DNA from: Polytrichum commune
Lineage: Eukaryota > Streptophyta > Polytrichopsida > Polytrichales > Polytrichaceae
Assembly (NCBI GenBank): GCA_950295325.1
Contig: OX485807.1
Span: 25,021,666 to 25,085,665 of the forward strand
Length of the DNA: 64,000 nucleotides
Direction of reading: 5' to 3'
Shown here: positions 13,010-26,079 of the stretch, piece by piece
Position numbering within the stretch: the first letter of the stretch is position 1
Layout of the letters: each line of letters starts with the position of its first letter
Made by a program: the position numbers and the translations under genes
Notes under the pieces: generated by a model
Seen by the model: only the letters and a program-made list of their open reading frames with translations
Told to the model about the DNA's origin: nothing
Database searches by the model: none

Positions 13010-14245
13010 GGGGCCGGGAGATTTTTGGGCATAATCAGTTGAGATCCTCGTGTTTCCAAGCCTAGCCAGTTACATGTTGACATCCTCCGGTTTTCTTTTA
13101 TTAAATTGGGGTATAAATATTCCATAGATTCCTCTAGAATTCCTATAGAATTTTCCTGCAGTCTCGAGCTTCAACCGCTTATTTCTCAAACTCAACCGGT
13201 TCATTTGTAATTAACTGCCACCGGTTCTCCCCGATCATTGGCTTTGAAATGCCAGTATATATGAGTGATTTTAGAATCGTTAACAGGTCGAGACATACAG
13301 TTCCCAATTCAATCCAACCGTCAAAAGTATATATGTCTGTCGAGTTCCAAGTGCCCATAATAGGGCCACAGATCTGTTACTCGATCCAATGAGTTCCATG
13401 ACACATGTCCCTTGGACAGGGTGCAGTGGCCTTGAATCTGGTGTCAGTCGAACGGCATGCACAGAGCGCACTCAACTGACAACTATATTCCAATCAAAAC
13501 ATCAACTAACTTAATCGATCGCACCTTTTCCCCACAACCCTAGCCCGGCCTGCCTCCCTCCGCCTTCGAGTCTTCCGACTCGTAATTAATGGACGTGGCA
13601 AAAGCAAAAAGAAAATGGTTGATTCAGCCACTTCTCTCGAGTCTCGTTATTGGGAGCCCTGTTGGGTCGCGTGCACTGGGGAGGGTGTGTTTATCAAGAT
13701 CCTCCTGTAACTAGAAAGGTAACTTGCATAACTGCACCACATTGCAGCCAAGGTTATAGCACCTAGCTAGGTCTAGTCTACATGATGGGCCACTGTCCGG
13801 GGCTATGATCGAGGAGAACCAGTGGCAGTTAGTTGCAAATGAACCGGTTGAGTTTGAGAAATAAGCGGTTGACGTTCAAGAGTGCAGGAAAATTACGGAT
13901 CGTTTTAGAGGGATTTATAGAAGAATATACCCCAATTTAATCAAGGAAAACCGGAGGATGTCCACATGTAACTGGTTGGACTTCAAACACTAGGATCTCA
14001 ACCGATCACTGGTCCGGGGAGATTTCTGGACATTGTCGGTCAAAATCCTCGTGTTTCCAAGTGCAGCCGGTTCCATGTGGGGATCTTTCGGTTGTTCTCT
14101 GCTAATTTGAGAGGTATATTCCACAGATTCTTCAAAATGATGGGTAATTTTCCTGAAGCCTTGAGCTTCAATCGCTTGTTTCTCGAATTCAGCCGGTTCA
14201 TCTGTGACAAGCGGTCAGCTGGTCTCCCCGTTCATGGTGATGGTC
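13010..14245. repeat. Three copies of a 230-bp unit, two forming a hairpin
   Basis: Unit A (about 13,010-13,240, forward) is repeated as unit B (about 13,800-14,015, inverted) and unit C (about 14,010-14,245, forward). B and C share a centre near 14,015-14,030 and form a near-perfect foldback. Shared blocks include CCTCGTGTTTCCAAG, CAACCGGTTCAT and GGTTCTCCCCGAT. No coding potential is seen. Confidence 0.7.
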
Positions 14246-14424
14246 GTGATGATCCTCATCAGAATCGTGTGAAGTGGGCCATTCCTTCATTACAATATCA
14301 CATTGTATATGTGCGTTTCCAAAAAATAGTTCAGCGTCTTCCACTTTGTCTACACTTGACGTTAAGGAGCTTTCTCTGCAATATACTTCAGACAGTACTC
14401 GAGTCTAGGATGAAGTTTGTAACA

Positions 14425-14945
14425 TTCCTGGTGTCTATGTAAACTCGTCCATCGTGAACGTGAAAACACATTGAATTATACTAAACCCTATAAATTAGTA
14501 TGTGTAAACAAAATGATTCCGGAATTAGAGGTAGGGACCCCGAATTAGTTTAGTGGTGTTAAATTGGAATGAATCAGCCCTCAATCTTGTAGGGGATTTT
14601 TTTACTAGAGCCCCTTCATCCACAATGGATGAGTTTACGTAGACACCATGAACCCCAAGCTAGATTGGCTTGCAGAAAGTGTATGTTGTGACGCATTCGA
14701 TCAACTTTGGGTTTGTGGTGTCCATGTAAAGTCATCCATCGTGGATGAAGGGGCTCTAGTAAAAGTAGGTCCCCAACAAGGTTGAGAGTCAAATCATTCC
14801 AACTGCATCTTGCTAGCCTAATGCGGGGTCCCCATGGCCATTTTTTAAAGTCACATAGTCCATTCCTTGAATCGTCCCCTTCAAACAAGAAAATTATTTT
14901 TTGTTTTCTCACCTTCCTAATGGATGAGTTTACATAGACATCACA
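14425..14945. repeat. Long foldback (about 230-bp arms)
   Basis: The left arm (about 14,425-14,656) and right arm (about 14,708-14,945) are reverse complements with scattered mismatches. Landmarks present in both orientations are TTTTACTAGAGCCCCTTCAT, TTGGAATGA, GGGACCCCG and TCTATGTAAACTC. It is non-coding: a foldback transposon or an old nested MITE. Confidence 0.7.
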
Positions 14946-17900
14946 AACCTCTAACCCAAATGATCTTGTCATTACATTGTACATTTGATTAAGGATGGCC
15001 CTGACTATTCATCATCAATCCATGTAAACAATCTTGTAATCAGTGAGTAGTGCGCACATAAGATGGCATGGAATACTTAATGTGATTTGCTTGAGAATGA
15101 AGGTCGTTAAAAAAAAATTCAAAATTAATGAGAGTAAGACCAATATTAAACCCTTGAAAACCTAAGAGGCTCAAATTGTACCATTCATATATGCTTTCTA
15201 TATTTCTACATTTCTAGTCTAAATGACTAATTCTATTGATAGCACTCTTCCAACCAATGCAATACATTATATTTTCATTTATTGATAAAGAGATGATTTG
15301 AAAGATGAAAACATATAAATACACACATGTTAGTTTTCATTTTGAATATTTTAATGTAATACTTGTTATTGTCACGCATGATCATACTTTTCTTGCTTCT
15401 TGCAACCTCATATGATAAATATATATTCAAGCTCATATACACATACACATCCATTATTTATAATACATTTCAACTCATTGTACATTCTAAACCTTAACAT
15501 CGTACCAAGAGATTTTCTCCATAACACAAATGTGAATACAACATTACAAGGATCGTGTGCATTGGACTACATGGTCATTCCACTAGACCTTGTGATTGGG
15601 TTCAATATTTTCACAAAAAAGTGGGAGAAAGTGGTCGAAGCTCATTGTCTTGTCAATTTGATTTTTTTGCACAATTGGGCAACCTCACAATGTGTTCCCC
15701 AATTAGGGGGGCTCCAATGAGATGACACGTGTCAATACATGCATATTAGGAGTGATGAAATGAAGTTACACTATCACTTACAAAACATGATTTCAAATGT
15801 GAAAGAGATGTTCTGAAGGTAAGGAGCTTAACTAGCTAAAAGTGATTCCCATGATGGGGAACCGCTTTTGAGCTCAAGCAAGTGCAAAGATGGTTCCCGA
15901 GGTGGGGAAGCCCATTTGAGCTCAAGTAAGCTCAAAGATGGGTGCCTTAGTAAGAATCATTATTGTGGCCTACATGAATAGGAGAACTTAGTATACCTCA
16001 TTGAGTTTGGCCTCTCATTTGTGGTCCTCTTGGTACCTCAATTTAAGCATGGGTGCATTAAAGCGATCGATAATATGGTTAATAAACTCAATGTGTGCAT
16101 GTGTCATGAGTGTGCTTGGTGAGCTCGGCAATTGCTTGGGAGTGGTGACGTCATGAGTTCAAAATACTTAACACAATCATGCAAGCCTAGGTAAGCTTCA
16201 CATTGTGTGGTGACATACCTAGGTAGACAAATGTGTACTAATTGGTGTGATTTTTGGATTGGGTAGATTTAATGCACATGACTATTCTAATTGTATGTAT
16301 ACTTAAATAGGCTAATGTTGCATTATACATGGTCACTGCCATTGGTTTTGTCCCACTATAATATAACACATAATTCTAGAGAAACATATAGAATACTACA
16401 TAATATGTTGGCCTTCAATATTGGACACTTTGCTAGTGACTTGACCACATGATCCTTGTAGTGCAACTTCCAATTAAATGGATGTTATGTTTAGTTCATT
16501 TCCAGTAAAACTTGTTTTTGTTTTTTTTAATTGATTTTGGAATTGATGAAGCCTTTCATCTGAGATGATATTGCTAGTCAAAAAGAACACCTTGGTCCTT
16601 TGACATTAAAGGAAATATGATTTGCTCAATCTGAAAAAATTCAAAGACCCCCTGTTATTCCAAGAGTGAATAGGTAGGCCATGATCTCCTTCCCTTAGTT
16701 GGCAAGTGATCATAGTGTATTTGTGATCACAAGTTACAGCTCCCACATTATAATCACATAGTATTTCCTTCACCCATGGCTGTAATAAATGGGGTGAGGA
16801 GAGGCCTTTTGATATAGGAAGGATTTCAACAACTTCTCCATCATGGGAACGGAAGCATGAAGACTCGGCACTTTCGAGGGCTTCCTCATCATGTTATTGT
16901 TGCCATCAGGGTTTTTTAGACCACATCAATGAAAGTTGTTAACTTAAGAGTTCAGATGAAGACAACTTTTCCATCGTATGCAAAAGCTGAAGCCAGAGAA
17001 ACGACCTTTCTTTTGTTTGACGTTGTCAATACCCTTTGTACCTTTGTCAGCATCTCTTTTGTATTAGACTGCCGGGCCTAAATATCTTGAATGTTCTTTC
17101 TCTTTGTCCCAGATGTTGATTTTTTATGAAAGACAACTGTACATGTATTGAAACCTACCTAGACTTTTTGCTGAGTCAGTTTTGAGAAACTTTTTGTAAC
17201 TTTGACATACCTTAACATTCAACAAAGTGTTGCTGTAGGTAGTAAAGTGCTCACAATTCTTTATGAATGAAGATAAATATGTGTATTACAACCAGTAGAC
17301 TTAATTTGAACTTTTTGAGAGGAGCATTGGCAACAACTATTAGAGTGACAAAGCCACATATGAATGATTATACAAACTTCTATCCAAATCTATGCACATC
17401 CATCCAAAAGTTGGCGATCTCGTCCAATTTTATGATTTTTATGGATATTTCTGGCTATATCATACGCAAAAATCATTCAATAATCTCATAATTCTTCTTT
17501 TTATTTTTAGAATCTCAAAATACCGGCGCATAGCCGGACTTAAAATCACTGATCACAAGTGTATAGCGTCTTATTATGAACTCAAGATTCATAAACAATC
17601 CTCCCAGACTTTCAGACAACAAACGTTGCATCTTATAATGCTAACAGAATACCGATGCAAGAACATGTGCAAGGAACAGAAGAGCAATGAGAAGTAAGCC
17701 TATGAATTTGTGTTTTCCCTCTGGCATTTCTGGAAGAAATCAATTATGGTAGCTACATGATTGTATGATGGAGCCTCCTTGAATATCAAAACATGTGACT
17801 TGCAGAATTGCTTCCCTTCAGAACAAAATCAGAAGAAAAATCAACAAAATGAGGTGCAACATCATGCTAGCAGCAAGTCATCTAGTATTGATAATAGTCG

Positions 17901-18074
17901 TATGGCTGTTACGTAAAAAAAGTCTGCTCCTTTTCAACTTCTGAAGCAAATAATGTTTCCTAAAAATTGATGATAACCCCAGGTTTTAGTGTACATTATC
18001 TCAATTCACCACTACAGGTGATGCCAAGTGTCAGAAGAAAGCCTCCTAAATCAGGCATCACAATTTCTCATTCT
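14946..18074. other. Intergenic and UTP14 downstream region
   Basis: No gene recognised. An imperfect tandem duplication of about 60 bp (GAGCTCAAG context) lies at 15,845-15,950. The 3' UTR of the - strand UTP14 gene should lie just below 18,075, but its end cannot be fixed. Confidence 0.5.
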
Positions 18075-21000
18075 TTACTTGCTTCCCTTCTCAAGTCGTT
18101 GCCGGCGCCTCTTACCTACACGTAATGCAACATCCAGAGATTCTCTTTTGGCAGAAATATCTTTCTTGATGGGATCGATGATAATTCCAGCACTCCGTAT
18201 CTCCTGCGGCAAGAGATTTGGAAGAGAAGTTAAAAGATATTCAGAAACATTATTGAGTGAACTGAAGACCACCAAGATCAGCCATTCCTAGTATCTCATT
18301 GTCAAAAGCATGTGTTGGTTGGTCTTTGACCCTTAAAAGACGTGGGGTCTCAAAATACAACTTATACAGGCTTCACCAAGTTCATAAACATATATTTGTG
18401 TCTTTGAAACCTTATTATATACATTGTCTTATGTCAAGGCGAAAATAAAAATGCATTCACGAATGCACCTTGAGGATCAAAATAAAACATGTATATTTGT
18501 ATGGAAGGGACCCGCGCTGCTTATTTGAACTTAAATCTTCAATAACATCAAAGAATAAGTAGTGCACTTGAAGAATAAGTTGAATTCAGCGAGGTAAATT
18601 TTTCACATGATTAGCTAAAAATGGAAGTGTAGCTCAAATACACTACTTATTGCTTGAAGAAGGGCCCAGTGGGTTTCTTAGACAATTAGGGGTTAAAGTA
18701 TGGTATTTTCTTAGCTGCAAGTTCATTATACCCAATTTATTTCATCTTATCATGATTACACTAAACATCTTATTTAATGTGGCCAACATCATCGACCCAC
18801 ATTTATTGTTTTGCAATCATAGGGTGGCAACTAGAGAGGGTGTCATGTGACACTTGGTCCTGCATGAAGACCACTCTAACTAACATGGCACACCAATTTT
18901 TATGTCACACGAAATCAGATGTTTAGTGCACTGAAGAACACCAACTTATGAAATGGTGTCAAATACTGACATAATATTGCATGTATCCTGAAAAATGTTG
19001 ACAAGACATATTTTAGCTTCCCTCATATTTGGTCCTTCCCAAACAGTGGAACAATAGGTTAGTAAATGAATATTGGACACTGCACTTAAATATGGTGTAG
19101 GAATACTAAACCTCACTATGATCCTCATCAAAGTTCCAATCTTTTTTTAAACTGAGCCAAGAAGAAACCACAAATGTATAATATTTGGCTTAATGAAAAT
19201 CACTTGAAGCATTATCAATAGAGAACACAGAGAGGAATGAAGGCTCACTGCAGGACGAATCATATCCCGAAACACTTTCTCGCTATTATACTCCCGGCCA
19301 ATTGGCATCCGCATGGTTTTTTCAAACACTTCCTTTGTCTTCATTGGAAACGGCACCTTGGAAGCAAGGTATTTGACACCCTAAGCAACACAAATTACAT
19401 CACACAGTTAACCTTAAGATCATTAACACCATTACACAAGAAATAGAATACAGTAAACTTGATAGATATTTCATAAACTCCCTGCACCAACTGCAACAAA
19501 CTTTACAAAACTCATACTAAACACCAGAAAAAGCATCGCCATACCTTCTTATCCAGCTTCTCAGACACAATAACATACTGTAGCTTCGCATCTTTACGAT
19601 TTTTCAAAGCTTCTTCTCTCTTCTTCTTTGCAAGATCTGCTTGCCATCCTGGCTGTACTCTCTTCTTCTGGACATGAGTCCACTGACCCCAGCCTGGTAG
19701 AGATTTAGGCTCTTCGACTTGGACAACCTCCTCATCCATAGCCCGTGCTTTCATGTCTTGAAAATCGGCTTCCACATCATCTCCTGCAAATGCACGTCGA
19801 ATGAGCTCTTGCTGCGAGGTGTTCTTACTAAGAGGCTCCAATCCCGTATCCTTCGCGAAGTCATCCTCTTCATAATCAAGCACCTCCTTGACGTTTTGTG
19901 CAACATGCACTTGTGACAAAGAATTTCCACCTTGTCGTCTAGTGTTTGTGACTAGGTCTGATCGAGAACTTCCAATGGTAGGAGTAGTGGTGGTGGTGGT
20001 GGTGGTGGACTGGCTACTTTTGAAACCTGTTTCCTTGTTAAAAGTTGAAACTTGCACAACCCCAGTAGTAGTTATTTTCTTTAAGTCCTTGCTCTGTTGC
20101 AATCCTTCAACAGTTCCTATACCATCTCCACCAGAATTTATCTGTGTTTTGTCTTCAGAAGTTTCCTTGAATCCTTGGAGACCCACCTGGTTTGACCAAT
20201 ACGTAGTTGACACTCTGTGAAACAGGTAAGGAATATTGTACATCTATACCATGATTGAAATATCTGCATGACCCAATTCTTGCTTTCCAAACATGCCCAC
20301 CTCATAGCACCAGTACCATCAACCCTTTGGCAAATAACTATGACACACAACTACTTACACCTACACCATTCACCATGGAAGCCATACCAGCTAGGCATAA
20401 TTTCTGCCGGGATATGTGAAGACCCTACTGGTATTCAAATAAAAATTATGCACATAGTTATTTACTGTAGTGAAAGGCAGGCACTTCATCACAACCTTAT
20501 GCTTATAGAACATGCCTTGTGTATTCTCCATTGTTACCACATATAGTTGAACTTAAAGAAAGTGGGCTTTAAATGAACACTTTTCTATGTACTCGCGTCT
20601 TGTAGAATATAAAATACACAATTAGTGTCAGATGATTAGCAACTCCAAATTGTACCCACAGCCATTTACCTCAGAATATCTTAGAAAACCTCAGAATACC
20701 TCAGAATCAAGGTGAATATTCTCGTGCTCATTAAATGGTCATATAGGTCCCCCCCCCCCTTCCCCCAATTATGTAAATTGTTGAGCCTAGAATGGTTAAC
20801 ATATTTTAGCCACGTAGTCCAATCTCTTCTAAATGCATGTATTTTTAGGGTCTGTTCCCAGTTTCACACCTAACCACACACCACTCAAATGTAGGTGTCC
20901 ACATTTTGGGGGTGTTGGATTAACACCAGTCTACCTCGATAATCAGTTAAGATTTTCAGAACTGACTTCCCTGATATCAAAAAATCATAAAGTAAAGGTT

Positions 21001-24000
21001 ATCAAACAGAGAGGCAATGAAAATACAGGTTGATATGCACCTTTTTAGACTCCACATCAGCAGAGGCCTTCTGTTCAGAACGCCGCTTACGCTGGCGTTT
21101 CTCCTTCGCCTTTTGTTTCCTTTTGTTCCCAATAGTTCGAACAGCCTCGTTGTCTTGCTCCTCATCATCATCAACTGCCATTTCTAAATCTTCATCCTCA
21201 TTGTCCATATTGCTTCTGGATTTCTTTCTTACATTCTTAGCCACCAATGGAGCCACCATGTCTCCAAAAGCCATTCTACCCGAGTACCCAGCCCCCTCAC
21301 TCTCTTTCTCTCGATTCACATACTCTGAATCATTTTCCCTAGCAAGCATTCCATCATCTGCTTCAGCTTGCTCCAGCTGCTCCAAAACAGCAGCTGCTTC
21401 CTCCCGAGCCTCAATCCTTTTCTTCTCCATAGCACGAGCCTAAAAGAACATGAAGTGATCACTTTCTGCCATTATTAACATCTTGCATCATGGCATCAAT
21501 TTATATGAGCGCAAATCTCCCTTCAATTCAACATACATGTGTGTATGCTCCAATTGAAATGATGCATAAGAATGATGGGGTAAATTTAGATAGGGTTAAT
21601 GTTAACATTTTTAGCTTAGTATCAAAAAGTATTCTTAAATTTCTCCATGTGACATCTTGAGGCCCAGTATGGGTCTCATTGACCCTGAAGGGTTAACGTA
21701 TTCTTGATCAATCATTACCACCAATAAGTAATGGACTTCAGGACACTTCTCCCACTCTTACCAGACCAAGTGCAGATCAGAAAACATACTCCCACTCTGT
21801 ATGTTCCTTCTGCACTCTACCCTCAACAGACTCCAGATTTACTCCTCCTAGTGATGCATATCTAGGACCAGAACTAGTACGCTTATCCTAATTAAATGAC
21901 ATTCCCAAACACTGAGGAGCAAGTCAAAGGTGAGCTATTTCAACTTAAGAACGTGTAGGTTCAAATTATCTTGAAAGAAGAGAGCTCATCAGCACAATTC
22001 TTACCATGAAGGGAAGAGCAAAAAGACCAGATTTTGGTATCTCTGCCTCGGTATCAAACTGCAGAGCTTCAAGTGTAGCTGCCTTTGACTTTGCCAATAT
22101 TTTAGACTTCCTACCTCCTGCAGTACCAACTTCATCATCTTCTTCATCATCTTCACTGCTGCTTTCATCAGAACTGCTCATCGTCGCTGATTGAACTTTC
22201 TTTGTTAACATACTATGAGCCCTTAGCTGCTCCAATATAGCATCCCTTGTGCCATCCTCATGAGCCTTCAGACCTCTCTTCAGTATACGCTTTGCCCACC
22301 GTGAAGTATTTTTGTGCTTCAACGTCATGCGCTCCTGCAAAAATTACAATTGTCAAGCAACCTATGCCTCACAAAAACCTGCGAGTTCAAAGGTTAGTCT
22401 CTCACAATCAGAAGAAGGGCATTATGCTTCTGCTGAAGAAGAAATGGAGTCCATAAGACTGTTGATACAAATCCACTAGCCTGAAAGAAAGAGATCTACA
22501 TTTAATTAAGTCATACTGTTGGTTTTGGTAACAGAGAACAGCATTGCTCTAAACAGTGACCTCTTAAAAATGAGAGACATCCTTTGAAACAAAATGTTGC
22601 GGACAGTGCAGAGACAGAAATAGAAACATCTGCTCTAAAATAGATATTAGAAGACCATGAGAATGGTGAGCTACCATGAGAATGGTGAGCTACCATGAGA
22701 ATGGTGAGCTACCATGAGAATGGTGAGCTACCATGAGAATGGTGAGCTACCATGAGACTAGCTACTAAGATGCAAAGTAAAGAGACAGACCTCAACACGG
22801 CTTGCTTCTTGCTTCAAGGCCGCCTCCTTGACAGCCTCTTCGTCTGTGTCTTTAAAGCTCCTCATCTTTCGATCTTTATCCAATCGGTGGAAAGTTTTCG
22901 ACTTGATCTTTGCAACTCGCTTGGCTTTCACCTCATGTTGGAACAACAGACTTCGCATCCTTGATAGACGTTCCTGTCGATCCCTAACCTCCTCTACACC
23001 AAGCTACACAGAGACCAACCAAGCACGTAAATAGCAAGTCAACATTATCATCTCAAGGCTGAAACGGTGAGGTGCAATAAGGTGCAAGTAGTCAATTATC
23101 ATCATCGGAATCATTACGTCCACCTAATGGTAAAAAATGCTGTACTCTTATTCACATAAAATTTTGGAAGCCCCATAAGAACAACATGGAGACCCCTGGT
23201 GCTTGTCAATTGAGTATTCTTAACACAATAATAAATTTCAACAACACTACATACTCATGGACCTCAGAAAGCACACATACATGAGGCGAACCTTGAGTTG
23301 CACAAGGATAGAGGATGGACCTTATTGAGTTCAAGTGCTTCCATCGCCTGGGCTTCCTTCATTTCCAGCTGGCTCTCCCTTAATAGCAATGCAACCTCTT
23401 TTTCCATGTCATTTGAAGGCTGGAACTTATCTGCCAAAGCAGCAACAGTAGCTGTTGCACCCCGCTCTCTCTCATTGAAAGTAAGGGTAGAAGCCTCACG
23501 GTTCTTCTTTACCAGCGGCACCCATTTCGTAACCTCATCCCTACTTTTATCATACCCTACCTTGCGTTCAACTCTCTCTTGTATGATTTTTGGTAGAGGA
23601 ACACTTATAGGCCGTTTCTCTTTCTGCAGAGGCTGCATACGCTTTCTCAGAGCTCCAAACCCTGAAGTACCTTGAAGTGATCCTAAGAGCTCCTCCACAC
23701 TAACATTGTTTGTTCCTGATGCACTTCCATTTCCATCTGGATTTATGTTGTATTCTGATTCGGCATAAGCCTCTGATCTAACAGCCTTTTTGCGCACCTT
23801 TGCACTTTCTGCTGACAAGAAAAGAATAGGTATTCTCAGATAATGCACAGTGAATTGTACAGAAGTAAAACAAAAAGAAGCACTCCTTAACAAAGATTAT
23901 GCACATCACTTCTTAGTCAACCTCAATAGCCACAAGCAGATAGTATTATATACACAATGAATACATATACATTGCAGAAGCCAATCAAGGGACAACAACT

Positions 24001-25914
24001 GGTCGAGAAGAAACGGTGAGGACTACAAATAATAATGAAAATCAGGTAACCAGTCACCAGCATTCCATGCATTGGACAAACCCTAAAAAAAAACTGCAAT
24101 GTGGTGACTGTTTCATGTCAAAGACACCTGAAAGAACAAGGAGATGTAAATTCAAAGTTCTCTGCTGATTACATGGAATTATTGAGGTTTATACCTTGTG
24201 TGCTTTGCTTAGATTTCCCTGTCACAGCCTCGAGCATTTGCTGATGCTTCTTGTCATCCTCATCATCCTCTTCATCCTCTTCATCTTCATCTTCCTCTTC
24301 CTCTTCCTCTTCCTCTTCCTCTTCCTCTTTATCTTCATCTTCATCTTCATCTTCATCTTCATCTTCCTCAGAATCAGAATCAGAATCAGAATCATCCTCT
24401 TCACTGTTCAAATCTATCTCCCCCTTCTTAAGATGGACCTTGCTTTTCCTATTTGATTTTAGAGTTTCCTCTAAATCATCGTCTTCTTCTCCAAGGGCAG
24501 TGTCTTCATCTATCTCCTCGTCCTAAGCCACAATATCAAACAATTGCCATGACTCTCATCCACAGGTTCAAATCACATTATCCTCGAAATCTACAGATTT
24601 CAAACTCCAAAACCATAACATACGACAAAAGTCACCCAACACCTCCACTCTTTGTATCAAATTCGGACATTGACATATTGGCCACATTGGCCTCAAAAAT
24701 TATGTCGTTTTCCAGAACCTCGACAATGGAGTTGTGGAACAATAAAACTACATACTAGATATTGAGGTGAATAAAAAATGCAAAAGCTGCAGAAGTCTGC
24801 TAATTATGGTCTGAAAACTCCAGCCAATTTTGAAAAACACATCCAGGGTTACATAAGGTAGATGATGCCAAGAACAACACCCTAAAATCCTGCATAATGA
24901 GTACGTATTGATTCTCATAATACCCACCACCTTACCATCAAGCTCCCATGTTGGTGTTGGTTTTGGGTCATCTACCAATACAACTTTGAATCCTTATAGC
25001 TTTTGCATACAGATTTCAAACAAAGATGTACCTCGGTGCATTGGAACCCCCTGTCACTTGCTCAGTGCTATAAGTGACGATTTTAGCACCATCTACCTTA
25101 CAGAATTGTTAAATAAATCCAAACTTCCCTTGTAAGGTAAGCAGGCCTGATTCGATAACTCATCTTAAATGGATTTGCAATGGTGTGGATCTAAAAACAG
25201 ACACCAAAAAGACATATATACAAAAGAGATTTGACTACACGCTCAAATTTTGCTAACTGTTTTAGACTCAATTGTCAACAACATTATTGGGAGGACCTAA
25301 ATAATCATTTAATGAGAAAGAGAATCTTCAATTTGATGATGAATAAGGTTTTCATATGAACTCCAAAAATTATAAGGAGAGTGGCTCCAGGCACGATTTG
25401 GATTTGCTAATCATATTGCAACACTAATTTTGCAACACTGATTGCGATGTGTTTCAAATCCTCCGCGAAGTGGGTGCAGAGCTTAAAGTGTCTGTTTGAG
25501 AACCGCTTACCTTAAACAGATACATACAGGATGATATACATAGCAATCTCTACAGAATTGTTAAAACAAATCCAAACTTCGCCAAAGGATGCAAATTATC
25601 ATGAGCATTACCTCAAAGTCGGAGGGAAGCTCGTACTCCACACCATCCACAGCATCAAAGCGTCGGTTCTTCCCGGCTTCTTCTTCAGCCACTCCTTCCT
25701 CGTACTCGTACAAATCCTTAACCACCAGGGCATCATCATCTTTGTCTTCATGGACTTGCTTCCTTCCACCGCCCAGCTCCTTGAGCAGCTTGGAATGCAA
25801 CCTAGGCCCGCTCCCTCCGTCTCTTCCTCCAACGCCATCCTTCTTCCCACCCCTGCCTCCTCGCCCACCCCTTCCACCGCCACCCCCACGATTGCTTGCG
25901 CCTCGCCTGCCCAT
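18075..25914 (-). CDS. UTP14: UTP14, U3 snoRNA-associated small-subunit processome protein, nine exons
   Basis: Exons in coding order: 25914-25612, 24522-24195, 23811-23321, 23003-22791, 22334-22005, 21439-21041, 20186-19545, 19380-19249, 18203-18075. All introns are GT-AG, and the model reads through as 988 residues, near the usual length for plants. UTP14 is a nucleolar component of the SSU processome; in yeast it activates the DEAH helicase Dhr1 in 18S rRNA maturation. Family signatures: a basic Gly/Arg N terminus; a long Asp/Glu tract (residues about 140-200); KIKSKTFHRL near 410; ERMTLKHKNTSRWAKR at the exon 5 start; RRAFAGDDVEADF near 800; LPGWGQWTHVQKKR near 850; MRMPIGREYN near 925; AGIIIDPI near 955. 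The start MGRRG was preferred over an in-frame ATG 99 bases upstream. The exon 7 acceptor (20,186) is the least certain junction; AG dinucleotides about 30 bases earlier are out of phase with the chosen donor. Confidence 0.93.
18759..18928. mobile_element. Small CACTA-ended MITE in UTP14 intron 8
   Basis: 170 bp with inverted ends CACTAAACATCT (18,759) and AGATGTTTAGTG (ending 18,928). The ends resemble those of the elements at 676-1073 and 33,512-33,880. It is non-coding and no target duplication was found. Confidence 0.5.
22652..22752. repeat. 19-bp tandem repeat in UTP14 intron 4
   Basis: About five near-identical copies of CCATGAGAATGGTGAGCTA in a row within the intron between exons 4 and 5. 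Confidence 0.9.
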
Positions 25915-26021
25915 CGTGATTGCAGTGCAAGGATCGAAGAGCAACAAAAAAACGGATGTCACGAATCTCCTGAACGCACCATTTCGAAGCGCAATGCGCT
26001 TGCCAGGGTACAAGCTTGCTT

Positions 26022-26037
26022 AAACCCTAAACCCTAA
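26022..26037 (-). promoter_or_regulatory. Tandem telo-box upstream of UTP14
   Basis: AAACCCTAAACCCTAA lies about 108 bp upstream of the UTP14 ATG. Telo-boxes (AAACCCTA) are enriched close to transcription starts of plant ribosomal-protein and ribosome-biogenesis genes, where they act with other elements in proliferating cells. Function here is inferred from position and family. Confidence 0.65.
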
Positions 26038-26079
26038 TTTATCACGGTTGTAAGGTACATGGTCCCAATTCCGTCTGCT

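Noticed and set aside
24196-24526. Long + strand open frames of poly-Ser or Ile/Phe/Leu type
   Set aside because: They are antisense readings of the acidic tract in UTP14 exon 2; the - strand frame fits the family and the splice sites.
25531-26037. + strand frames of 144-168 residues
   Set aside because: Antisense to UTP14 exon 1, low-complexity Ser/Pro, no domain.
26022-26037. Interstitial telomeric repeat
   Set aside because: Only two units and located at a ribosome-biogenesis promoter; better read as telo-boxes.
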